From positions 1 to 47,248 of the forward strand of contig JAGRJR010000016.1 of assembly GCA_020442635.1 (NCBI GenBank): a DNA stretch of 47,248 nucleotides, given 5' to 3'. The notes beneath the pieces were generated by a model that had not been told where the DNA came from, searched no databases, and worked only from the letters and a program-made list of their open reading frames with translations. How positions within the stretch are numbered: position 1 is the first letter of the stretch; each line of letters starts with the position of its first letter. This document shows, piece after piece, positions 33,950 to 42,889 of the stretch. The stretch is from Lysobacterales bacterium (GTDB lineage: Bacteria; Pseudomonadota; Gammaproteobacteria; Xanthomonadales; Marinicellaceae). A program made the position numbers and the translations under genes.

Positions 33950-34747
33950 ATGAAATTATTGGCCATCCTGTTTGCATTTGCCCTTTATCATTTTGTGGAA
34001 AAGCCAGCTGCGATGAAATCATTTAACTGGTTATTGAGTTTACAAAACTGGATAAAGCAGTACATCAATGACAACCAAGGACGTTTTGCCTTTACCTTGT
34101 TATTGCCGTTGTTTGTATTATGGTTTTTGTTAAGTCAGGTATTTGTTTTTGCAGATGATTCTGTATTACAGATGTTGCTTCATATCTTGCTTGTTTATTA
34201 TTGTTTGGGACCTGATACAATTGAAAAGATGATCAAGAATAAACAAACTGGTGAGCAACTACAGTTAAGCCCTGAATCAACTGCTGAAGAAACTGTGAAC
34301 AAGTTAACAACCGCAGCTTTACATCGCTGGTTTGGGGTGTTTTTCTGGTATATTATATTAAATGTATATGGTGCTCTGGTTTATAGAATGGTGTGTTTTC
34401 TTGCATACCATCACAACGAAGAGCAGATACAATCTGTTGCAGGTAGGATGCTTAGGGTCATAGAATTCCCTGTTACTGTCTTGATGACTTTATCTTTGGC
34501 CTTGGCCAGTGACTTCGATCGAATATGGCAACATTGTAAACAATATTTACATATGGGAACCATTAAGACACTTAACAGTCAATTTATGTATAAATCTATG
34601 GACTTTGCAGTGGAGCAATGCGAAATAGAGGAAAGTGATGAAAACAAGGATCAAATTGTAGCCTTGACCACATTCAAAGTCCTGAAAAGGATGTTGGTGG
34701 TTTGGCTGGTGTTTTCAGCACTGTTAGTAATATTTTCGATAGGTTAA
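33950..34747 (+). CDS. ampE: AmpE-like integral membrane protein
   Basis: A 265-residue inner-membrane protein of the AmpE/CobD-related family. Several spans are visible (for example LLPLFVLWFLLSQVFVFA near 50-67, then FGVFFWYIILNVYGALVYRM, and a final LVVWLVFSALLVIFSIG). In enterobacteria AmpE is encoded with AmpD and was proposed to act in beta-lactamase signalling; its biochemical role is unsettled. ampD is not adjacent here; the neighbours are rlmD (5-base gap) and a DUF4124 gene (3-base gap). Confidence 0.8.
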   Translation: MKLLAILFAFALYHFVEKPAAMKSFNWLLSLQNWIKQYINDNQGRFAFTLLLPLFVLWFLLSQVFVFADDSVLQMLLHILLVYYCLGPDTIEKMIKNKQTGEQLQLSPESTAEETVNKLTTAALHRWFGVFFWYIILNVYGALVYRMVCFLAYHHNEEQIQSVAGRMLRVIEFPVTVLMTLSLALASDFDRIWQHCKQYLHMGTIKTLNSQFMYKSMDFAVEQCEIEESDENKDQIVALTTFKVLKRMLVVWLVFSALLVIFSIG

Positions 34748-34750
34748 AAA

Positions 34751-35401
34751 ATGAAAAACATATTCACAATAGCTGCCCTTTTAATTTTGACTTTATCAAC
34801 GTCAGCTTTTGGCAAACTTTATAAATGGGTCGATGAAAATGGCAAGGTTCACTACAGTGATAAAATGCCTCCAGATCAAATCAAGCATGAGCATCAAGAA
34901 CTGAATAAAAACGGCGTGGTCAAAGAAACTGTCAAGCGCGCTCTTACGGATGAAGAGCGCAAAATCAAAGCACAGGAACTACAGAAACTACGCGAACTAG
35001 AGGAACAAAAGCGCCTTGAAGCTGAACGACGGGAAAGAGAGCGCAACACCATATTAAAATCTTATTCCAATGCGGGTCAAATCCTGCATTTAAAAAATGA
35101 ACGTATCAGCGCATTAAACAGGAATATTGAGATGGCTGAAGATAATTTGGTCATTCAAAACAGAAACTTGGACGACATGCTGAAAAGAGCAGCGGATAAA
35201 GAGCGCAGTGGAGAAGTGGTCTCAGACGTATTTCTTGAGCAAATTGAGGTTATACGTACGCAAATCGAAAATCAAAAAATATTTATTCAAGAAAAAACCA
35301 CCGAAATCAGAGCAACAGAAGAAAAATATGATTATGAGTATAAGAGATATCTTGAATACACTGAAAATGAATCAGATGAAGCGGCGGATATCGACCCCTG
35401 A
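34751..35401 (+). CDS. DUF4124 periplasmic coiled-coil protein
   Basis: A 216-residue exported protein. A Sec signal peptide (about 1-21, ending SAFG) precedes a DUF4124 domain, KLYKWVDENGKVHYSDKMPP. A long charged coiled coil (about 70-205), rich in Glu, Lys, Arg and Gln, follows. DUF4124 proteins are common in gammaproteobacteria and lack an assigned activity. It follows ampE after 3 bases, probably cotranscribed. After its stop, 194 bases precede the gcdH start. Confidence 0.8.
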   Translation: MKNIFTIAALLILTLSTSAFGKLYKWVDENGKVHYSDKMPPDQIKHEHQELNKNGVVKETVKRALTDEERKIKAQELQKLRELEEQKRLEAERRERERNTILKSYSNAGQILHLKNERISALNRNIEMAEDNLVIQNRNLDDMLKRAADKERSGEVVSDVFLEQIEVIRTQIENQKIFIQEKTTEIRATEEKYDYEYKRYLEYTENESDEAADIDP

Positions 35402-35595
35402 CCCCTGTTTTATTAACAGCTGAACAATATAACTACTTAACTTCACAGTTTCTCGAAAAAAGAATGATTTTTACAGCTAATTAGTCAATAATTTAAGGAT
35501 TAATTTAAACAGTCGTTTTAAATTGATGCTATCCACTACCTCTAAAAGTGTCTGTCGAGTAAAATATTGGTTTGCATTTACTAATAGGGACACTT

Positions 35596-36762
35596 ATGTC
35601 GTCAAAACTCGACAAATTAGACATCTTTAATATCAAATCACTACTATCAGAAGAAGAACTGATGGTTCAGGAATCCATTGGGCGCTGGGTTGATGAACGG
35701 GTTTTACCTGTTATCGGATCAGCATTTGATCAGCATGAATTTCCCATGGACTTAATCCCTGAAATGGCAGAATTGGGACTGTTTGGCAGTACCATTCAAG
35801 GCTATGATTGCGCCGGATTGAATTACACTTCATACGGTTTGATTTGTCAGGAATTAGAGCGTGGAGACAGCGGTTTAAGAAGTTTTGCCTCCGTACAAAG
35901 TTCTTTGTGTATGTTCCCAATATATGAATTTGGCAATGAAGAACAAAAAAACAAGTGGCTACCACCCATGGCCAAAGGTGAAGTGATTGGTTGTTTTGGT
36001 TTGACTGAACCGCATGCGGGTTCTGATCCAGCCTCAATGAAAACCAACGCCAAAAAAGACGGAGACGACTGGATTATTAATGGTTCCAAAATGTGGATTA
36101 CCAATGGTTCCATCGCGGATATCGCCATTGTTTGGGCTAAAACTGACGATGGCATACAGGGATTTATTGTTGAAAAAGGCATGCCTGGCTTCGATACCGA
36201 ATTGATTCATCGCAAAATGTCATTGCGCGCTTCAGTAACCTCAGCACTGTTCTTTGATGGTGTCCGTGTACCTGATGCCAATCGCTTGCCTAAAGTCAAA
36301 GGTTTGAAAGGCCCTTTGTCATGTTTGTCGAATGCCCGTTATGGCATCTCATGGGGGCCTATTGGCTCAGCACAAGCGTGTTTACAAGAAGTGTTGGACT
36401 ACACTGAAGAACGGGTGTTATTTGACCGCACCTTGAACAGTAATCAAATCGTGCAACAAAAATTGGCAGAAATGTCTCGTCGTATCACCACAGCTCAATT
36501 ATTGGCATTGCGATTAGGGCAGTTAAAAGATGCTGGTCAACTTCAACCCACACAAATTTCAATGGCTAAATGGAACAATGTGCGTATGGCATTGGACATT
36601 GCCCGCGAATGTCGTGATATGTTAGGCGGTGCTGGTATAACCACCGAACATGTAGCCATCAGGCACATGCTTAATCTGGAAAGTGTAATTACCTATGAAG
36701 GTACAGAAACCATTCACCAATTAGTAGTCGGTCGTGAATTGACTGGTAAAAACGCCTTTTGA
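35596..36762 (+). CDS. gcdH: Glutaryl-CoA dehydrogenase (acyl-CoA dehydrogenase family)
   Basis: A 388-residue FAD enzyme that oxidises and decarboxylates glutaryl-CoA to crotonyl-CoA in lysine and tryptophan breakdown, passing electrons to ETF. Motifs: CFGLTEPHAGSDPASMKT, WITNGSIADIAIVWAK, RDMLGGAGITTEH and the catalytic-base region TYEGTETIHQLVVGRELTG. These favour GcdH over other acyl-CoA dehydrogenases. ATG 35596 has an AGGGA ribosome binding site 8 bases upstream and is chosen over the in-frame TTG 35572. A strong hairpin follows the stop. ETF genes are not in the window. Confidence 0.93.
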   Translation: MSSKLDKLDIFNIKSLLSEEELMVQESIGRWVDERVLPVIGSAFDQHEFPMDLIPEMAELGLFGSTIQGYDCAGLNYTSYGLICQELERGDSGLRSFASVQSSLCMFPIYEFGNEEQKNKWLPPMAKGEVIGCFGLTEPHAGSDPASMKTNAKKDGDDWIINGSKMWITNGSIADIAIVWAKTDDGIQGFIVEKGMPGFDTELIHRKMSLRASVTSALFFDGVRVPDANRLPKVKGLKGPLSCLSNARYGISWGPIGSAQACLQEVLDYTEERVLFDRTLNSNQIVQQKLAEMSRRITTAQLLALRLGQLKDAGQLQPTQISMAKWNNVRMALDIARECRDMLGGAGITTEHVAIRHMLNLESVITYEGTETIHQLVVGRELTGKNAF

Positions 36763-36770
36763 TGGTATAA

Positions 36771-36801
36771 CCTTGAAAAAGTCGGTCTGACTTTTTCAAG
36801 G
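36771..36801 (+). terminator. Hairpin after gcdH
   Basis: CCTTGAAAAAGTC (36771-36783) pairs perfectly with GACTTTTTCAAGG (36789-36801) across GGTCT. The stem is strong, but no T-run follows on the plus strand, so it may act as a terminator with T in the stem or as an mRNA 3' stabiliser. The remaining bases to 37016 are AT-rich and probably hold the promoter of the next operon. Confidence 0.6.
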
Positions 36802-37016
36802 TGTGGTTGAAAAATTATTAAACACAAAAGTGTAATTTTATTGATATGACTTTTGACCTTACCTGAGCCCAGTGCTTTAGGTGGCAGTTTTATGTATCAC
36901 ACTACCTTCTAGAAAATGCAGTGAAAGCTCACCAATTCTGGATAAAACAATAAAACCCAAAACAAATTACTTTTTTATGAAACAACAATTTATGCATTTA
37001 TCAGGATCAACTTATT

Positions 37017-39251
37017 ATGTCAGGTAATCAAAGCAAGGAGATCAACCGGGCGGAGGTTGTTGACCGTAATTTTGTTGATTTTGTTAAAAATCACCAAGTG
37101 ACCGCACCGAAACAATCTTTAGAATTCAACGGATTGACCAAAGAAAAGCTGTTGGATTTGTTCCGATCACAGGTTCAATCAAGACAACTTGATTTAATGG
37201 CTAGAATCTTAAAATTGGAGAATAAGGTTTTTTATACTATAGGTTCATCCGGCCATGAAGGTAATGTTATGTTAGGTGATTTGGTTCGTCATACAGATCC
37301 AGCTTTTTTGCATTACCGGTCTGGTGGCTTAATGATGCAAAGATCGCGACAAATTGGCGGCATTGATCCTATTTGGGACACTTGTTTGTCTTTTGCAGCC
37401 AGTGAAAATGACCCTGCATCAGGCGGTCGGCACAAGGTTTGGGGTTCCAAGCCATTATGGGTGATTCCACAAACCAGCACCATCGCCAGTCACTTGCCTA
37501 AAGCAGTCGGCTGTGCTTTAGGTATAGAGTTGGTACAACGAACCACTGGTGACTTACCCATTCCTGATGATTCGATTGTTTTGTGTAATTTCGGTGATGC
37601 CAGTTCCAACCATTCAACAGCACAAGGGGCATTTAATGCAGCCAGTTGGGCGTCTTTTCAAGGGTTAAAAGCACCAGTATTGTTTGTTTGCGAAGACAAT
37701 GGTATCGGAATTTCTGTTAAAACACCTGAAAACTGGATCAGTGAAAATTTCAAATATCGCCCTGGTTTACAGTACTTTTTTGCAGATGGCCTGGATCTAG
37801 AAAACGGTTATTTGCAAGTTAAACGGGCAGTGGATTATTGTCGACAAACCAGAGAACCGGTATTTTTACATTTGAAAACAACCCGTTTAATGGGTCACGC
37901 TGGTACAGATTTTGAAATTGAATACCGTAACATGTCTGAACTCGAAGCTGCTGAAGCACAAGATCCATTATTGCAGTCAGCAGCATCGGTAATGAACCAT
38001 GGTTTGATGAGTGCTGATGAAATTCTGCGGATGTACCGCAACATTCACCAAGAATGTATGGACAAAGCCAACAAAGCCCACCATGATAGTAAATTGACCA
38101 CGTTATCAGCTGTGATAGAGCCACTGGCACCCACTGATCGTGAAAAAGTACATACAGAAGCGGCCAGATCTACAACAGAGCAAGTTCGAGTAAACTCATT
38201 TGGTGGTGATCAAGCATTGCCAGAAAATCAGCCGGCCAGACATATGGCCATTCAAATCAATCGAGGCTTACAGGATTTGATGCTTAAATACCCAGAAACG
38301 GTGTTATTCGGGGAAGATGTGGCACAAAAAGGCGGTGTCTATACCATTACCAAGCAACTGTATAAAAAATTTGGCGCCAAACGCATTTTCAATACTTTAC
38401 TGGACGAACAAACCATTTTAGGTTTGGCTCAAGGTTATGCTTCTTTAGGCTTATTACCTATTCCAGAAATTCAATATTTGGCTTATTTCCATAATGCTTG
38501 TGACCAAATCAGGGGAGAGGCTGCAAGTTTACAATTTTTTTCAAATGGACAATTCAGTAATCCAATGGTAGTTCGCATTGCCGGCTTAGGTTACCAGAAA
38601 GGGTTTGGTGGACATTTTCATAATGACAATTCCATCGCTGCTATAAGAGATATACCTGGTGTGATTGTGGCCTGCCCATCTCGAGGTGATGATGCGGTAA
38701 ACATGATGAGAACATTGACGGCTTTGTCGAAAGTAAACCAACGAGTGTCTTTGTTTATTGAGCCTATAGCACTGTATATGCAAAAAGATTTGTATGAAGA
38801 AGGCGATGGTCTTTGGAATAAACCCTATCCAGAACCAGGACAATATTCGCCTTTGGGTTCTCCAAGAATCTACCAACATAAAGCCAAAGACATCTTGATT
38901 ATCACCTATGGTAATGGTGTTTTAATGAGCTTGCGGGCAGCAAAATCCTTCCAAACTGAATATGAAAGTGACGTTCAAGTCATGGATTTACGCTGGTTAC
39001 AACCTTTGAATGCAAAAGCAATCAAGAAACAAGCAGAAAAATTTGATAGAATAATCATTGTAGATGAAGGTCGTCGCTCTGCATGTGTCGGAGAAGGTGT
39101 GATTACCATACTGGTTGAGCATGCTGTGAAGTATAGATACTTGAAACTGATCACTGGAGCAGATACATTTACACCATTGGCTGATGCTGCTAAATTGGTA
39201 TTACCCAATGAGCAAACTATTTTATCGGCTTTGATTGAATCTGAGGTATGA
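37017..39251 (+). CDS. Fused 2-oxoacid dehydrogenase E1 (alpha plus beta)
   Basis: A 744-residue thiamine-diphosphate enzyme in which the E1-alpha (about 40-360) and E1-beta (about 405-744) chains are joined. The alpha half has the ThDP motif GDASSNHSTAQGAFNAASW ending in EDNGIGIS and the loop GHAGTDFEIEYR. The beta half has FGEDVAQKGGVY, FNTLLDEQTILGLAQGYA and a C-terminal IIVDEGRRSACVGEGV. It resembles branched-chain 2-oxoacid dehydrogenases; the substrate is not certain. E2 and E3 genes are not adjacent. It is followed after one base by the cyclase gene, so it starts a long operon. Confidence 0.87.
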   Translation: MSGNQSKEINRAEVVDRNFVDFVKNHQVTAPKQSLEFNGLTKEKLLDLFRSQVQSRQLDLMARILKLENKVFYTIGSSGHEGNVMLGDLVRHTDPAFLHYRSGGLMMQRSRQIGGIDPIWDTCLSFAASENDPASGGRHKVWGSKPLWVIPQTSTIASHLPKAVGCALGIELVQRTTGDLPIPDDSIVLCNFGDASSNHSTAQGAFNAASWASFQGLKAPVLFVCEDNGIGISVKTPENWISENFKYRPGLQYFFADGLDLENGYLQVKRAVDYCRQTREPVFLHLKTTRLMGHAGTDFEIEYRNMSELEAAEAQDPLLQSAASVMNHGLMSADEILRMYRNIHQECMDKANKAHHDSKLTTLSAVIEPLAPTDREKVHTEAARSTTEQVRVNSFGGDQALPENQPARHMAIQINRGLQDLMLKYPETVLFGEDVAQKGGVYTITKQLYKKFGAKRIFNTLLDEQTILGLAQGYASLGLLPIPEIQYLAYFHNACDQIRGEAASLQFFSNGQFSNPMVVRIAGLGYQKGFGGHFHNDNSIAAIRDIPGVIVACPSRGDDAVNMMRTLTALSKVNQRVSLFIEPIALYMQKDLYEEGDGLWNKPYPEPGQYSPLGSPRIYQHKAKDILIITYGNGVLMSLRAAKSFQTEYESDVQVMDLRWLQPLNAKAIKKQAEKFDRIIIVDEGRRSACVGEGVITILVEHAVKYRYLKLITGADTFTPLADAAKLVLPNEQTILSALIESEV

Positions 39252-39252
39252 A

Positions 39253-40140
39253 TTGACAGAACTTTGCATATTATTTGCTGACATTGCTGAGAGTACTACA
39301 CTGTTTGAAAAACACGGTGACGAAGCGGCTCGGTCAGCCATTGCTTCAGTGTTGGATGTACTCCTTGAAGAAGCAAAAAAACACCAAGGAGAGTTGGTGA
39401 AAACCATTGGTGATGAAATTATGTGCATATTCCCCAAAGCCAATCATGCCTTGCTTTCTGCCATTGAGATGCAAAATGCGGTCAGTGGTAATTTTGTTTT
39501 GGGCAATCATCCCATTGCTATAAGGGTGGGATTTCACTACGGTAATGTGATAGAAGAAGATGGAGATGTGTTTGGCGATGCAGTAAATATAGCTGCCAGG
39601 ATGACCGGCTATGCAAAGAAAGGCCAAATTATTACCAACTCGATTACGTTTAAGACCTGTATTTTGCCGCCTTTTTTGACCCATCGCTCTCTGGGTAAAA
39701 CTAAAGTCAAAGGCAAACTGTTACCAGTGGAAATTGTCGAAGTTTTGTGGCAGCAAGACACCAGTCAAGTGACGAGAGTGACGTCTGCTTTGGACATCAA
39801 AATACCTGTATCAAAATCACAACTACAACTTGAGTTGGATGGTAAACAACAAATGATGACCGATCAATCACCCACTAAAACCATTGGTCGAGGTGATGAT
39901 TGTGACATCCAAATTGCTATGTTGATGGCTTCTAGATACCATGGAGACATTCAATACAGTGGAGGTAATTTCAAATACACAGATGAAAGTACCAATGGTT
40001 CATGGATAAGACAAGGTGCCAGCGAGCCTATCAGAATTCACCGGGAATCAATGGTGTTACACGATGATGGTGAAATAGCTTTTGGAGAGTTGGATTTTTC
40101 GAATGAACAGCAATTATTAAAATTTAAAATATTGAAATGA
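39253..40140 (+). CDS. Class III adenylate/guanylate cyclase with FHA domain
   Basis: About 295 residues, cytosolic. The cyclase domain (about 1-170) opens with LCILFADIAESTTLFEKHG, carrying the first metal Asp. VKTIGDEIMCIF carries the second metal Asp, and FGDAVNIAARMTGYAKKG supplies the Asn/Arg pair, so the core is intact. An FHA domain (about 200-285) follows: TIGRGDDCDIQI and STNGSWIRQG. FHA cyclase fusions suggest control by phosphothreonine. TTG 39253 is preferred because TGAGGT lies just upstream; no ATG is available. The ATP versus GTP choice is not settled by eye. Confidence 0.85.
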   Translation: MTELCILFADIAESTTLFEKHGDEAARSAIASVLDVLLEEAKKHQGELVKTIGDEIMCIFPKANHALLSAIEMQNAVSGNFVLGNHPIAIRVGFHYGNVIEEDGDVFGDAVNIAARMTGYAKKGQIITNSITFKTCILPPFLTHRSLGKTKVKGKLLPVEIVEVLWQQDTSQVTRVTSALDIKIPVSKSQLQLELDGKQQMMTDQSPTKTIGRGDDCDIQIAMLMASRYHGDIQYSGGNFKYTDESTNGSWIRQGASEPIRIHRESMVLHDDGEIAFGELDFSNEQQLLKFKILK

Positions 40141-40142
40141 AT

Positions 40143-40223
40143 ATGCTTGAATTTATCAGAAAATTAGCTGGCTTTGGTCTTATGACCTTATCTTTGGGCT
40201 ATGTGGCAGTGAGTATGTTTTGA
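40143..40223 (+). CDS. 26-residue hydrophobic peptide gene
   Basis: A 26-codon ORF, MLEFIRKLAGFGLMTLSLGY followed by VAVSMF, with a short basic head and a single predicted membrane span. It fills the gap between the cyclase (stop 2 bases upstream) and XpaC exactly: its TGA shares one base with the XpaC ATG (TGATG). This packing is why it is reported. It could be a small membrane partner or a coupling leader. No family is recognised. Confidence 0.5.
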   Translation: MLEFIRKLAGFGLMTLSLGYVAVSMF

Positions 40224-41056
40224 TGCCAGTTAAATACAGAGAAAAAGCTCAAAAATCTATTATACGGTTTCAGTCGACTGCTTGGTTGTTATACGTGTTT
40301 TCAATTTTATTTCTAGCGGCATCACTGTTTCAGTTGGCTCAAGGAAGTTTGTTTAAATTTCTAACCAGTGGCGCGGTTTTTTTTGGTTCACTGTTGTCTG
40401 CCACGTGGATGAGTAAAGGCCGTCACAATAAATACCACTATCGCCAGCGTAAATTTGTGATAAAAAAACCATTTCCTTTGATGATGTTATCATCATTGAC
40501 CTTGGGTGCCTGTTCGTTTATAGGTTCTTGGTTTGTCGCCGGATTGGGGTTATTTGAATCGATTGCCTACGGCATCGGTGCTGTTTTAGGGTCGATACTA
40601 TGGTATGGGCTTGATGAAGTCACTTCGTCTTCATTTGGAGCTGTCAGAGATCAGGATTCCAAAGAAATTTTAGCGTTGAGTGAACAATCAATCGTCAATA
40701 TAGAACAAGCAAATAAACACATAGCCAACCGTGAACTGTCAGGTTATTTAGACCGAATTGTTAAAACCAGTCGTGATGTGGTTGACACCCTGGTGAATCA
40801 TCCAGAAAAAATTCCGCAAGCTCGTCGTTTTTTGCATTCTTATTTAGGGGCTACAGAAAGTGTCATTCAAAGGTATGCCGAAACCCATAAGCTGGTAGAA
40901 GATGCTTCATTGGAACAAAATTTTAAAAAAGTATTACAAAACATCGACCAAGTGTTTGATGAACAGAACAAAAAATTATTAGAAAATCGAGTGTTTGATT
41001 TGGATGTGGACATTGAAGTTTTGAATACTTTGATGGAAAAACAAGGCATTAATTGA
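40223..41056 (+). CDS. XpaC-like protein
   Basis: A 277-residue protein resembling the XpaC family (5-bromo-4-chloroindolyl phosphate hydrolysis protein). The N-terminal third is membrane-embedded, with spans near 20-60 (LLYVFSILFLAASLFQLA, SGAVFFGSLLSATWM) and near 85-130 (LGACSFIGSWFVAGLGLF, IAYGIGAVLGSILWYGL). The C-terminal half is helical and soluble. Members occur beside TelA-like genes, as here (xpaC-yaaN in Bacillus). ATG 40223 overlaps the preceding small ORF. Function unclear; linkage to toxic-anion (tellurite) resistance is by association. Confidence 0.75.
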   Translation: MPVKYREKAQKSIIRFQSTAWLLYVFSILFLAASLFQLAQGSLFKFLTSGAVFFGSLLSATWMSKGRHNKYHYRQRKFVIKKPFPLMMLSSLTLGACSFIGSWFVAGLGLFESIAYGIGAVLGSILWYGLDEVTSSSFGAVRDQDSKEILALSEQSIVNIEQANKHIANRELSGYLDRIVKTSRDVVDTLVNHPEKIPQARRFLHSYLGATESVIQRYAETHKLVEDASLEQNFKKVLQNIDQVFDEQNKKLLENRVFDLDVDIEVLNTLMEKQGIN

Positions 41057-41067
41057 TAGGTAAGAAA

Positions 41068-42228
41068 ATGAGCGATCAAGAAACAAAAACAGAAACTGAA
41101 TTAGTTAGCGGAACAATTCAAGGTGAGTTGGTTCCAGGCGTTACGGAAGAAATGGTGCCATATAAAGATGTAGATGGTGAAGAAAAGGCTCGCATTGATG
41201 CTTTAATGAATGAAATTGATATTTCAGATGCCAATTCAGTCATCTTTTTCGGCAGCAAAGCCCAGGAAAAAGTCACAGAAATTTCTGACAAAATGTTGGA
41301 GGGCGTTAAGAATAAAGATTTGGGACGTTCTGGTGAGGCTTTGAATGAGATGGTTGCCACCATACGTGGGTTTGACATTGATGAGCTGGATCCCAACAAA
41401 AAACCAGGTTTTTTTGCACGCTTGTTTGGCAAAGCCAAACCTTTGGTGAAGTTTTTGCAAAAATATGAAGAAGTTCGTAAACAGATTGATGCTATCACAA
41501 ATAAATTGGAAGCCCACAAAACCACACTGTTAAAGGACATTACCAGTCTGGATCGTTTATATGTGGCAAACCTGGAGTACTTTCATACTTTAGAGGATTA
41601 CATCAAAGCAGGTGAGGAAAAAATCAATCAATTGCACAATGAAGTGATTCCAGCGATGGAAAAAGAAGCTGAAGGCAGTGATGACATGTTACTGGCTCAA
41701 AAACTACGTGACATTCGATCCTCTACTGCCGATTTGGAACGTCGTGTGCACGATCTGCGTTTAACTCGACAAGTTACATTACAGAGCTTGCCCAGCATTC
41801 GTTTGGTTCAGGAGAATGACAAAGGTTTGATCAATAAAATCAATTCAACAATTGCCAACACAGTTCCTTTGTGGCGACAACAGCTGGCACAAACTGTCAC
41901 CATTTGGCGCTCGGAACAAGCTTCTGATACCATCAAGGATGCGACAGATTTGACCAACGAGATGCTGGCTGCCAATGCAGAAAATCTGAAAATGGCTAAC
42001 CGCAAGGTTCGTGAACAAATGGAGCGTGGCGTTTTTGATATAGAAGTGGTCAAATTAGCCAACCAAAAACTGATTGAAACCATCGACGACAGTTTACGTA
42101 TTGCAGAAGAAGGTAAGGCCAAGCGAGAAAGTGCGGTGGTCGAACTACAAAAAACCGAAGAGCAATTGCGTGAGGCTTTATTGTCCGCAAAAGCTCGTTA
42201 CAACGACATCAATAAAGCCACTGACTGA
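41068..42228 (+). CDS. TelA-like toxic anion resistance protein
   Basis: A 386-residue soluble helical protein of the TelA/YaaN family. It has KPGFFARLFGKAKPLVKFLQKY near 110-130 and a long coiled-coil body rich in Leu, Glu and Lys (about 130-385), without membrane spans or catalytic motifs. Family members are linked to tellurite or antimicrobial tolerance; the mechanism is unknown. ATG 41068 has AGGTAAG upstream and is chosen over the upstream in-frame TTG. It is paired with XpaC and precedes KefFC by 37 bases, all in one direction. Confidence 0.87.
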   Translation: MSDQETKTETELVSGTIQGELVPGVTEEMVPYKDVDGEEKARIDALMNEIDISDANSVIFFGSKAQEKVTEISDKMLEGVKNKDLGRSGEALNEMVATIRGFDIDELDPNKKPGFFARLFGKAKPLVKFLQKYEEVRKQIDAITNKLEAHKTTLLKDITSLDRLYVANLEYFHTLEDYIKAGEEKINQLHNEVIPAMEKEAEGSDDMLLAQKLRDIRSSTADLERRVHDLRLTRQVTLQSLPSIRLVQENDKGLINKINSTIANTVPLWRQQLAQTVTIWRSEQASDTIKDATDLTNEMLAANAENLKMANRKVREQMERGVFDIEVVKLANQKLIETIDDSLRIAEEGKAKRESAVVELQKTEEQLREALLSAKARYNDINKATD

Positions 42229-42265
42229 TTATTGATGCAACCAATCTTTGAGTACAGAACCAGTC

Positions 42266-42889
42266 ATGAATAAAGTTCTGGTTCTGTTTGCTCATCCGGT
42301 TTATCAGACCTCATTAGTTAACAAAACACTGCTGGCGGCATTGCCAGATTCCGAATTTGTTACATTCCATGATTTATACGAAGCCTATCCAGATTTCCTG
42401 ATCGATGTGCACTATGAACAGCAGCTTCTCAATGATCATGATGTGATTGTGTTTCAGCATCCATTGTACTGGTTTTCCAGTCCAGCCATTTTAAAAGAAT
42501 GGATGGATTTAGTTCTTGAGCATGGTTATGCTTATGGAACAGAAGGAAGGGCACTTGAGGGGAAACAATTTATTTCTGCTATTTCGACAGGCAGTGACGT
42601 GGTCAATTACAAAGGAGACCGTAACATCCGTAATTTGTTGAAACCTTTTGAATTCACAGCAAAGCTATGCAACATGCAATACCTACCACCTTTCATTACC
42701 TACAGTGGCTTAAAAATCAAAGCTGGAAATTTCGACCAAAGGTTAACGCAAGATTATCTGTCTGAACAAGCGGGACGGTACGCCTACTTACTCAATGAAT
42801 TAATCCAAGGCAATATCAGTGAGCAGGAATGTGATGCATTCAACACCATGAATCAACGGTACGATACTCTGGAAATACACAATGACTGA
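42266..42889 (+). CDS. kefF: KefF-like NAD(P)H oxidoreductase
   Basis: A 207-residue flavodoxin-fold quinone oxidoreductase of the NQO1/KefF group. The start MNKVLVLFAHPVYQTS carries the flavin phosphate motif, and FQHPLYWFSSPAILKEWMD is also typical. KefF is a cytosolic ancillary subunit that activates the KefC/KefB potassium efflux system in response to glutathione adducts. ATG 42266 is preferred to TTG 42248 because the family starts close to its first beta strand. It overlaps the antiporter gene by 8 bases, supporting a complex. Confidence 0.87.
   Translation: MNKVLVLFAHPVYQTSLVNKTLLAALPDSEFVTFHDLYEAYPDFLIDVHYEQQLLNDHDVIVFQHPLYWFSSPAILKEWMDLVLEHGYAYGTEGRALEGKQFISAISTGSDVVNYKGDRNIRNLLKPFEFTAKLCNMQYLPPFITYSGLKIKAGNFDQRLTQDYLSEQAGRYAYLLNELIQGNISEQECDAFNTMNQRYDTLEIHND

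Noticed and set aside
36810..36881. Sigma-70 promoter for the E1 operon (TTGACC at 36853 with TTTAGG 17 bases on)
   Set aside because: The -10 is poor and the leader would be about 135 bases; too weak to list as a feature.
37017..39251. E1 alpha and beta joined by a sequencing error
   Set aside because: The linker region reads as normal coding sequence and single-chain E1 alpha-beta proteins are a known arrangement.
40181..40190. TATGACCTTA, matching ten bases of the 21279 motif
   Set aside because: It falls inside the 26-codon ORF, is single and shorter than 12 bases; treated as chance.
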